From Flavobacteriia bacterium (GTDB lineage: Bacteria > Bacteroidota > Bacteroidia > Flavobacteriales > Weeksellaceae), in contig JAECQR010000005.1 of NCBI GenBank assembly GCA_015999765.1, positions 62,001 through 126,000 on the forward strand: a DNA stretch of 64,000 nt, read 5' to 3'. The notes under the pieces are model-generated. The model searched no databases and was not told the origin of the DNA. It saw only the letters and a list, made by a program, of their open reading frames with translations. A program made the translations under genes and the position numbers. Within the stretch, counting starts at the first letter, position 1. Every line of letters starts with the position of its first letter. Below, one piece after another: positions 1 to 10,200 of this stretch.

Positions 1-1
1 A

Positions 2-3000
2 TTTAAAGGCAATGCCACCACGGCTGTTATTACCGGACTGACCACCGGGCAGCAGTACACGTTCAAAGTGGTGGCCTATAACGGGGAAACCGCTACGGGC
101 TGGGCATCGGGAATAAATAACAGTGGCAGTTGGAATGCTACCTATACGGTTAAAGTGCCGGAGGTGGGCAACCCCAGCGCCTCAGCCGCGCCCACCTCTT
201 CTGCAGTTTCCTGGACTGTAGTGCCGGCTTCTTCAGGATGTTACGAGTATCTGGTGGTGGCCAATCAGGGTACGGTGGTTTTTACACCGTCGGGAGACGG
301 CAGTGCCTACACAGCGAATAGTGTATATTCCGCTGCAAATCAGGTGGTCTATAAAGGAACAGGAAACTCTGTTACGGCCACCGGGCTTACCGAAGGCATG
401 CAGTACTGCTACAAGATTTTTGTCCGGGAAGTGAACAGCAGCCAATGGAGTGAAGGGGTTTCTGTTTGCCGGACTACAGGACTGAGTTACTGTGATTCGT
501 ACGGGAATACAGATTTCGGTACAGGCATCACCGGTGTAGAATTCAATACCATCAATAATCTATCAGCGCCGGGAGATCAGCCGGATTATTCGGATTATAC
601 CGCGCTGTCAACAGCTGTTTCTATCGGACAAAGTTATGATTTGTCAGTAAAGGTGAATACCGATGGAAATTATAAAACCGCTGCGAAAGTGTGGATCGAC
701 TGGAACCGCAGTGGGACTTTTGAGGTTTCTACTGAGGAATACGACCTTGGGACTGCAGTGAATGTTGCAGATGGATATACTACAAATTCCCCTTTGATCG
801 TTACGGTGCCGGCATCAGCACAACCCGGCATGACCCGAATGCGGATCAGCAATAAATACGATTCAGCAGCCACTCCATGTGAATCTGGATATGACGGTGA
901 GGTTGAAGATTATACAATTGAAATCGTAAAGCCAGCCAATGCCGAAATTAATATAAAAGGGGGCAGTATTTCAATTCCGTCAGGTTCCACCGAGGTGAAT
1001 GCACTCAATAATACGCTCTTTGCAGCTACTGATCTGGGTTCCTCCTCTGTAGAAAAAACCTTCACCATTGAAAACTTAGGGCAGAATATCCTTAATCTGA
1101 CCGGTTCTCCTAATGTTAAACTTGTAGGCGACCATCCGGCCGATTTCACCATTACTGAACAGCCTGCCTCAACGACGGTCGGCATCAATGGTTCCGTGAC
1201 TTTTAAAGTGAAATTCAACCCTACGACAGCGGACGTGAGATCGGCAGTGGTCTCCATCAGCAATGATGACCCGACAGGCAGTGAAAACCCTTACACGTTC
1301 AGGATACAGGGCAAGGGACAGTGTGCTGCGGTGCCGGTAATCAGTATGTTACCGTCCTCCGGTCCTGCCCATACGGTGGTGACCTTAACTTCCGCGGTTA
1401 ATGATTTAACCGGTGCAGAAGTAAAATTGAACGGTGTTACCCTTATTCCTTTATCGGTGAACACCGGTGAAATAAAAATTAAAATTCCTGCCGGCGCGGA
1501 GGATGGAAATTTTACCGTAAGACTGAAGACCGGCTGTGTATTCACTCAGGCCTTCGATGTAGTGACGTACGAAAATACAGGATGCGAAGGGGCAGCAACG
1601 GGTTCACTTCCAACGGATCTTATTATTTATGAAGTAAATGACGAAGAAAAATTAAGCGGGGGATATATTTCCATCTATAACGGAACTTCTTCTGCCAAAA
1701 ATCTGGCCAATTATAACATTTACAGAGAAGGGAAAGTTTATGTCTCCAGTTTTTCAGGAATCCTTAATCCGGGAGCAGTCGCTGTACTGAAGGTAAGTAC
1801 CGGTACACAGTGTGCGGTGCCTGCTTCTACCGGCAATGGGACTGTTAACGGAGGATTTAATGATAGTGACAATTTTGAGCTTACCGATATCAACGGCACC
1901 GTTATTTACGATAAAGTAGTTACTCCCGGTTATGTGGGATATTATATGATCAGAAAACCGGGTATGCTGGGTAACTATACCACTTATGACACTGCAGCGT
2001 GGGATACCACAGCCGTTGCGAATAATGTATGCATACCGTCTGCGGGTTCACCCGGTTTACCGGCAGGTACAGTTCCTCATATCACCCAGCAGCCTTCCTT
2101 TGTCCCGAACTGTCAAAATATTACATTGTCCGTTGTGGCCGAAGAAGGCGTGGCAGCAGGCAAGGCGTTGGCCTATCAGTGGTATAGCCTCGCACCCGAT
2201 GCTTCGTCGTGGGCGGTGGTGGTGGACTCGGGGATTTATTCGGGCGCCACGACTGATGTGCTTCGGATTGCATCCGCTGCGGGACTGGGTGATTACCAGT
2301 ATTACGCCCAGATAAGGGAAGACGGTGCGGCGTGTTATACTGCAAGCCATGCCGTTCAGGTAGAGGATACCGCGACCAGCTGGACCGGCACAGGCTGGTC
2401 CAACGGGCTCCCTACCCCGGTATCGAGGGTGGTGATTAACGGTGATTACGATACCGCGCTGCATGGAGATTTCACGGCCTGTTCACTTGAGGTTAGCGCC
2501 GGAAGTCATTTAAAGGTCAGGAAAGGAAATGTGGTGACGGTTGTTTATGACATCATCAACAAGGCGCCGGCAGAACATGTCGTGATTGAAAGTGATGCCA
2601 ATCTCATACAGCTTCAGGATGATGCACCCGCTAATACCGGTCCTGTCACCCTTCAGCGCAATGCGAGGATGAAACGGCTGGATTATACGTACTGGAGTTC
2701 CCCTGTCACGGGACAGAACCTCAAGGCTTTTTCGCCCGGGACTTTAAACAACCGATTCTATACTTATAATGAATGGGATGATAAATTTACGGAAATCAAT
2801 CCCCAGGTAAATAATTTTACGGCAGCCAGAGGATATGCGATCCGTGCGAGCAATCTTTATCCGGCGGGCAGCGCTACGGTGCCCGCACCTGTCCAGAATT
2901 TCCAGGGGGTATTCAAGGGTGTGCCCAATAACGGCGTGATTACTGTAGGAGTTGAAAAATCCACTGCAGGCAACGGCCATAATCTCGTGGGAAACCCCTA

Positions 3001-4042
3001 TCCATCCAATATTGATTTTTATGCGCTGGCAGACCTTAATGCAGGTGTAATTCACAAAAAAGCCTACTTCTGGACCAATATGAATCCCAATCCTGCCATG
3101 CAGGGTTCCAATTATCCTACGCCGGTGGCAGGGGTGGTATATTATAACAATTATGCGGTACTCAACGGAACCGGAGGTATCCCCGCCACCATCAATGATG
3201 TTGATCCCAATGATTCCGAAGCGATCAAATCTGCTACTCCCACCCGTTTTGTGAGACCGGGACAGGGTTTTATCGTGCAGGCTCTCAATAACGGGGTGGT
3301 GGGATACACCAACGCAGTACGGAGCAACAATGCCACTTCCGTATTTTTTAATAACAAAACAAGCGGAAGCGATGAAGCTGCCGACCGCTTCTGGCTTCAT
3401 CTGAAAACTCCCCTTAATGTGGTGACGACCCAGCTGATCGGTTATCTTCCGAACGCAGGCCCCGGATTTGATTCGGACTATGATGCTGAACTGCCGGTAG
3501 TGGGGTCCGACGCTTTTTATTCCGTACTGGAGGACAGAAAACTGGGTATACAGGGGAAAGGAGTGTTTGTGCAGACCGATGTTGTTCCTTTGGGCAGCAG
3601 CCACGATGCAGAAGGAATTTTCAGCATTCATCTGGGTGAAAGAGAGGGGGTTTTTGCGGAGGGGCAGCCGATTTATCTCAAAGACCGGCAGACCGGTACC
3701 ATTTCTGACCTCACAAAAGGAAGTTATTCCTTTACGGCCGGCAGAGGAATAAACGAGGGAAGGTTCGAAATCGTTTACCAGCCTCAAACGGTTCTGTCAG
3801 CGGACGGTACAGCGCAGGAGGCGATGATGGTGTTCAGAGACCGCAATGATTTTGTGGTCAGATCCACCTATCATAGGATTGCGGTACTGGAAGTTTTTGA
3901 TGCCAGCGGCAGACTTGTTTACAGAAACCTGCCCCTATCCGTGGAGGCACGTATTCCGGGAGACCTGCTGGTTAACGGCCTTTATCTTGTGAAGACCGAA
4001 CTCGATAACGGTGAAAACTTCGTGAGAAAAATCAAAAAATAA
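2..4042 (+). CDS. T9SS-sorted multidomain surface/secreted protein (5' end outside window)
   Basis: The reading frame is open to the left edge, and residues before the first in-window GTG still read as a fibronectin III strand, so the N-terminus lies outside. Domains by position: FnIII-like (2-145 and 150-480), GEVED domain ending in GEVEDYTIEI (490-935), choice-of-anchor-D/HYDIN-like (945-1315), IPT/TIG-like (1320-1570), lamin-tail-like (1600-2020), Ig-like (2060-2370). A C-terminal module from about 2380 is shared with the next gene. The last ~80 residues (FDASGRLVY, then GLYLVK, ending RKIKK) form a type A T9SS sorting domain, so export through the outer membrane and surface attachment or release is predicted. 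No catalytic domain is visible; an adhesin or structural role is inferred. Confidence 0.88.
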   Translation, partial: FKGNATTAVITGLTTGQQYTFKVVAYNGETATGWASGINNSGSWNATYTVKVPEVGNPSASAAPTSSAVSWTVVPASSGCYEYLVVANQGTVVFTPSGDGSAYTANSVYSAANQVVYKGTGNSVTATGLTEGMQYCYKIFVREVNSSQWSEGVSVCRTTGLSYCDSYGNTDFGTGITGVEFNTINNLSAPGDQPDYSDYTALSTAVSIGQSYDLSVKVNTDGNYKTAAKVWIDWNRSGTFEVSTEEYDLGTAVNVADGYTTNSPLIVTVPASAQPGMTRMRISNKYDSAATPCESGYDGEVEDYTIEIVKPANAEINIKGGSISIPSGSTEVNALNNTLFAATDLGSSSVEKTFTIENLGQNILNLTGSPNVKLVGDHPADFTITEQPASTTVGINGSVTFKVKFNPTTADVRSAVVSISNDDPTGSENPYTFRIQGKGQCAAVPVISMLPSSGPAHTVVTLTSAVNDLTGAEVKLNGVTLIPLSVNTGEIKIKIPAGAEDGNFTVRLKTGCVFTQAFDVVTYENTGCEGAATGSLPTDLIIYEVNDEEKLSGGYISIYNGTSSAKNLANYNIYREGKVYVSSFSGILNPGAVAVLKVSTGTQCAVPASTGNGTVNGGFNDSDNFELTDINGTVIYDKVVTPGYVGYYMIRKPGMLGNYTTYDTAAWDTTAVANNVCIPSAGSPGLPAGTVPHITQQPSFVPNCQNITLSVVAEEGVAAGKALAYQWYSLAPDASSWAVVVDSGIYSGATTDVLRIASAAGLGDYQYYAQIREDGAACYTASHAVQVEDTATSWTGTGWSNGLPTPVSRVVINGDYDTALHGDFTACSLEVSAGSHLKVRKGNVVTVVYDIINKAPAEHVVIESDANLIQLQDDAPANTGPVTLQRNARMKRLDYTYWSSPVTGQNLKAFSPGTLNNRFYTYNEWDDKFTEINPQVNNFTAARGYAIRASNLYPAGSATVPAPVQNFQGVFKGVPNNGVITVGVEKSTAGNGHNLVGNPYPSNIDFYALADLNAGVIHKKAYFWTNMNPNPAMQGSNYPTPVAGVVYYNNYAVLNGTGGIPATINDVDPNDSEAIKSATPTRFVRPGQGFIVQALNNGVVGYTNAVRSNNATSVFFNNKTSGSDEAADRFWLHLKTPLNVVTTQLIGYLPNAGPGFDSDYDAELPVVGSDAFYSVLEDRKLGIQGKGVFVQTDVVPLGSSHDAEGIFSIHLGEREGVFAEGQPIYLKDRQTGTISDLTKGSYSFTAGRGINEGRFEIVYQPQTVLSADGTAQEAMMVFRDRNDFVVRSTYHRIAVLEVFDASGRLVYRNLPLSVEARIPGDLLVNGLYLVKTELDNGENFVRKIKK

Positions 4043-4061
4043 ATTGCATATCTATCTTATT

Positions 4062-4095
4062 AAATGAGGCACCTTAAACAGTGCCTCATTTTTTT
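4062..4095 (+). terminator. Rho-independent terminator
   Basis: An 11-bp perfect stem (4062-4072 with 4081-4091) and an 8-nt loop are followed by a T run, 20 bases after the adhesin stop codon. Confidence 0.88.
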
Positions 4096-4204
4096 ACTCA
4101 TCCTCTCAAGCCGAAGTCCCTTAATAGGGTATTTATATGTTATCCTGCTAAATAATGAAATAATTGTATTAAAAATTCTTAAATAATTAACGTGCAGCTT
4201 AAAA

Positions 4205-4231
4205 TTGGTATGTTTTTTTTGAATATCTTTG
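4205..4231 (+). promoter_or_regulatory. Flavobacterial-type promoter of the 2160-aa gene
   Basis: A -7 box TATCTTTG lies at 4224-4231, and a TTG at 4205-4207 sits 16 nt upstream, one short of the usual 17-23 spacing. The start codon follows 34 nt later, and the spacer is T-rich. The preceding stretch 4096-4204 shows nothing else recognisable. Confidence 0.6.
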
Positions 4232-4265
4232 GCGTTTAATATTTACAATTTATCATAATAATTAT

Positions 4266-7200
4266 ATGAAGGCATTTTTACATTCTCTGAAAGTACTGTT
4301 TCTCTTGTTCGTTACTCTGTTTTCTACCCATGCGTTTGGGCAGATTATTATTTCCCAAGTTTATGAAGGTGCAAGTAATAACAAATGGATTGAGATAACG
4401 AATGTCGGAAGTACATCTGTTAATCTTGCTTCTCCCATACAGTACAAACTTGGCATTTGGGCTGCAGGTGGATCCACTGGAAATGGGGCCATAAGTGGAA
4501 ATCCTACGAATACTGAAAATCTCACGGGAACCCTTGCTCCTGGGCAATCATATTTAATGCGCAATACAAATTCGTCTAGTTCGGTTCCTCATAATCCAAT
4601 GCCAACTGCAAATAATTTTAATATTACCGTAGCAGGCTTTAATGGAAATGATGCGATTGCTTTAATTACAGGGACAAGTACTATTATTGATGCCTTCGGT
4701 ACTGGGATTAATAATACAGATGTTTCGTATCATAGAAATGCATTAGTTCGCAATCCGAATTCCTCATTCACAAGTTCGGAATGGACCAGCAGAACCTTAA
4801 GTCAAATCGCTTCTGCAAATAATACTATGACGGAATTTATAGGTATTCATATATTAAATTCACCAACATATTCAATTACGTACAACGGCAACAGCAACAC
4901 CTCCGGAGTTGTACCTACTGCGCAGACAGGCTTAGCCAGCGGGACACCGGTAACCCTGGCCAACAATACAGGTTCTCTGGTGAGGACAGGATTTACATTT
5001 AACGGTTGGAACACTGTACAGAACGGAGGTGCCGGAACACATTATGCAGCCGGCGCAAGCTTTACCATGCCCTCCAGTAATGTAACGATGTATGCGGACT
5101 GGAAAGCTCTTCCTAAGCTTTCTCCATCCACAACCAGTATAACTGGATTTGATTATAATCTTGGCGCGGGACCTGCGGAGAAAACATTTATCCTTACCGG
5201 TTCAGGCCTGAATGGCAGTAACGTAGGATTGTTGTTGGTGGGCGGTACTGATTTTCAAATTTCGGCGGATGGTGCAACCTATTCGGATAATATAGATTAC
5301 CCGGCTTATGACGGAAGTGCAAAAACTGTATATGTAAGATTAAAGGCAGGGCTTGCTGCCACTGCCTACAGTGACCAACTCCTGATATCCGGTGGCGGAG
5401 CGGCCGATGCAGTCGTGAATCTATCGGGAGAGGTTAAAGCTCCTTTGTTGACTGCTAACCCTTTAACTTTGTCCGGATTTACCTATCATCAGGGAGAAGG
5501 GCCATCGAACAGCCAAAGTTTTTCACTGAGCGGACAATATCTCAGCGGATCACAAAATGTTGAAATCCTGCCAGGTGAAAACTGGGAGGTGTCTACTAAT
5601 CAAACCGACTGGTACAATTATAGTAATCCGCTTGTTTTAAATAATTATGCCGGAGCAGCGAATCCGGTTTATGTAAGGCTGAAAGCGGGACTTGCGGAGG
5701 GTATGTATAATAATCCCAGTAATGATATCGTCGTAGTTACAGGATATGGTATCTCGGCTGGGCCAGAAGTGATGCTGAGCGGGGAGGTTACTTCACCCTT
5801 GCCACCACCGGTAGTATCTGATACAGAGGCATTGGGTACCTACGATACGGTCTTCAGTTATACGATCAGTGCTACTAACAATCCGCTGTCTTTTGCAATT
5901 GTTTCCGGCACTTTGCCGGGTGGACTCAATCTTGATCCTAATACCGGCGTTATCTCAGGAACACCTACCGCAGCCGGTATCAGCAGTGTACAGGTGACCG
6001 CAACCAATAATGCAGGCACAAGTAATTCTGCAACCTTTACTTTCAATATCAAAAAGAAAGCGCAGACGATTTCTTTTGGAGCGTTGAGCGATAAAGTTTA
6101 CGGTGATGCTTCTTTTGATCTTTCAGCGACCGGTACTTTTCTGGAGGGAATAACTTACGCCAGTTCGGATTCTGCCGTAGCAACGGTTTCGGGTAACACC
6201 GTTACGATTACGGGAGCGGGAAGTACAACGCTAACCGCTACCCAAGCGGGGGACAGTAATTATGAGCAGGTAACTGCCTCACAATCTTTAAACATCACTC
6301 CCAAAGCTTTAACGATTTCAGGATTAACCGCCAACAATAAAGTACAGGACGGAACAACCACTGCAACGCTGTCGGGCACCGCGGCGCTGATGAATGTTAT
6401 TGCTGGTGACGAAGCGCTTGTTTCTCTTTCCGGTACTCCGGTGGGAACTTTTGCCTCATCCAGTCCGGGAACTGCGGTCGCGGTAACGGTAACCGGTTTA
6501 TCTTTAACAGGAGATAAAGCAGCGAATTATACACTGACACCGCTGGTGCTTAGTGCTGATATCACGCCTCCGGGTGCTCCTGTGGCGACCGCAGCCACGT
6601 CTGTTGAACAGAACTCTTTTACCGCCAACTGGAATGAAGTAGTTGAGGCCACTGGATATAGTGTTGATGTGTATACCAAAGAAGAAAATGCAGTTACTGT
6701 ATTAAATCAGCCTTTTAACTGGGCGAATAACGGTACAGGAGGAAATTCAGGTGGCTGGAGTGGAAGTGTAGCTACGGCTTCATTTTCAGCTACAGATTTA
6801 CCAGGATGGACAATAACTAATGGATACAAAGGAGATCATTCTGCTAAAATGGGTTCCGGCTCAAATCAAGGAATATTGATAACTCCGGCATTAGGATTTA
6901 TTGGAAATGCGGAATTAACTTTCCGCGCAGGAGCTTGGGATGGTGCTAGTGAGAGTACTGTTATGTTATTGGAAATTACTGGTGGAGGAACACTATCGGC
7001 AAGTCAGGTTGCAATTGAAAAAGGTGCTTTCTCCAATCATACAATCATTATTACCAATGCGACAGCAAATACTAAAATTTCTTTCAAAGGTAGAGTAAGC
7101 AGTAATTCCAGATTCTTTATCGATGATATTAAAATAGAAGCTGTTTCCAGCGGTACAACACCCATATCAGGGTCTCCTTTTACGGTAGTGGCCCCCGCGG

Positions 7201-10200
7201 TTTCACATGAAGTTACGGGAATATCCCCTCAAACAGAATATTATTATACGGTAAAATCTAAATCGGGTTCGGTACTATCTCCGAAATCCAATGAAATAAA
7301 AGTTTATCCTCAATCAGTAGGAGGAACGGTGTCCCCGGACCAGACTCTCTGTTCGGGCGCTACACCATCTGACTTAATTTTAAGCGGTCATTTTGGAGAA
7401 ATAGTCCAATGGCAAAGTTCAACGGACAGTTCATTCAGTTCGCCATTTGATATTAAGGAAACCAGCTCTGTTTTATCAGGAGCTGACATTGGGCCACTTT
7501 CTGTTACCACTTATTTCAGAGCAGTTGTTCAAAGCGGCGATAATCCAGACACATATTCAACTTATGTTACAGTCACTGTAAATCCAGTGTCTTCTGCAGG
7601 TACAGTTTCCGGAGATCAGTCGATCTGTCGCGGTGCACAGCCTGCAGATCTGAGCATCACCGGAAGTACAGGTGCAATCCAGTGGCAGCGTTCAACGGAT
7701 AATGAAAGTTTTACAGATATCGAAGGCGCTACGTCAGCTGTTCTCGCAGGTGATCTCACCGGCAGTTTAACGGAGACGACCTATTTCAGAGCTCAACTTA
7801 CCAGTGGCGTTTGTTCCAGTGTTATGACGGATGTTATTACCGTGACTGTAGTTCCGGAAATCATTGTGGGCGCGGTTTCCGAAAATCAGTCGATCTGTTA
7901 TGAGGTACAGCCTGCAGATCTGAGCATGACCGGAAGTACAGGTGATATCCAGTGGCAACGGTCAACTGATAATGTAAGTTTTACAGATATCGAAGGAGAA
8001 ACTGCATCTGTTCTGACAGGTGAAAGCATTGGTAACCTAACGGCGACGACCTATTTCAGGGTTCAACTTTCCAACAGCGTTTGTTCCGCTACTTCTGATG
8101 TTATTACGGTAACCGTAGTTCCAAATGTCAGTGTGGGTGAGGTTTCTGAAAATCAGTCGATCTGTTATGATGTACAGCCTGCTGATCTGAGCCTGACGGG
8201 CAGCACAGGTGCTATCCAGTGGCAAATGTCAACTGATAATTTAACTTTTACAGATATCGAAGGTGCTAAAGCCTCTGTTCTGACAGGTGAAAGCATTGGT
8301 AGTTTAACTGCGACGACTTATTTCAGAGCTCAACTTAGCAGCGGTATTTGTTCCACCGGAACTTCAGATGTTATCACGGTAACCGTAGTTCCGAATGTTA
8401 CCGTTGGCACAATTTCTGAAAATCAGTCGATCTGTCACGGTACACAGCCTGCAGATCTGAGCATGACGGGAAGCACAGGTGCTATCCAGTGGCAGTGGTC
8501 AACTGATAATTTAACTTTTACAGATATCGAGGGAGCTACTTCAGCTACTTTGACAGGAACTATCATTGGTAATTTAACAGCGACCACCTATTTCAGAGCT
8601 CAGCTTAGCAGTGGCATTTGCTCCACCGGAACTTCAGATGTCATTACCGTGACTGTGGTACCAAATGTCAGTGTGGGTACGGTTTCTGAAAATCAGTCGA
8701 TCTGTTATGGTACACAACCTACAGATCTGAGCGTGACGGGAAGCACAGGTGATATCCAGTGGCAATGGTCAACTGATAATTCAGTTTTTACAGATATCGA
8801 AGGAGCTACTGCATCTGTTCTTACAGCTGAAAGCATTGGGAATTTAACGGCGACGACTTATTTCAGAGCTCAACTTAGCAACAGCGTTTGTTCCGCCAGC
8901 TCGGATGTTATTACGGTGACTGTAATTCCAAATGTTAGTGCGGGGCCTATCACTGGTCCGGGCAATGTTAGATTAGGCTATTCTGCACAGTTCAGTACCG
9001 CAGGTGATGCAGGCGGAACATGGAGCAGCAGCAATACCGATATAGCTACCGTAGGTTCAAACGGTCTGGTTACCGCAATAGGTTATGGATCGGTAGACAT
9101 CAGCTATACCGTTAACTCAGGATGTGGCAGCCCGGCAACGGCTTCTGTAAATATCCAGATTAACAATACCACGACGTGGACTGGAAGTTCGTGGGATTAT
9201 GGAGTTCCGGACATCTCTGTAGATGCCATTATCGCCGGAAATCTTAATACCGCCGAGCGTTTGGTTTCAAAATCACTTACGATCAACAGCGGTGCTGTTT
9301 TAACGATTGCTGCAGAAGCAAGTTTTACAACAGGAGATTTTATTAACAACGGCAATCTCGTGGTGGAAAGTGACGGTAATTTTGTACAATCGCAAGGAAG
9401 TAACAATTCAGGAAGCGGAACTGCTACTGTTAAGCGAAACGCCTCGATGAAAAGACTGGATTATACCTACTGGGGCAGCCCGGTGAGTGGTAACCAAACC
9501 CTGAAACAATTCTCACCAGGCACTGTAGATAACCGTTTTATGACTTATAATACGATAGATGACACCTTTTCGACTGTAAATCCGAGTACTACAGTATTTA
9601 TGCCTGCAAAAGGATATGCGATCCGTGCAAGTAATTACTACCCGGTATGGACCGACCCGGCACCTTCTACGGCTTACAGAACTTTCGAAGGGATATTTAC
9701 CGGAAAACCGAATAATGGTGATATCAGCATTCCATTAGCACAGACAGGCCAGGGTTATAACTTAGTAGCAAACCCTTATCCATCCAATCTGGACCTTCAT
9801 GCACTTTCAGATACAGGTGCGGTGGCTCACCAGTTTTATTTCTGGTCAAACGCAAATGTCTCCACCGGAGGTACTAACTATAAGGCCAGTAATTATGCGG
9901 TGTACACCCAGACGGGAGGAGCTCCGGCACAAAACGGGAATGTTATTCCTGACCGTTATATCAAGGTTGGGCAGGGTCTCATCGTTAAAGCCCAAAGCGG
10001 TGAATTAACAATAACGAACGCGATGCGTAATGACGGAAGCGGAGAAAGTACTTTTATCAATAAAGGAAATCAGGCGCTTAAAGCGGTGGACCGTTTCTGG
10101 CTTACCCTTACTACTCCGGCTCAATCAGGTCTTACGATCCTCATCGGATATCCTGAGGGGGCTACCAATGGATACGACCCACAGTTTGATGCCGAGCAAT

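Noticed and set aside
2744-3787. 347-codon minus-strand open frame opposite the first adhesin gene
   Set aside because: It mirrors a well-supported protein with T9SS domains, has no recognisable motif, and has no promoter or start context.
7594-8937. Possible mobile or phage-derived repeat array
   Set aside because: The period is a whole number of codons and the frame is kept; units encode Ig-like domains within one protein.
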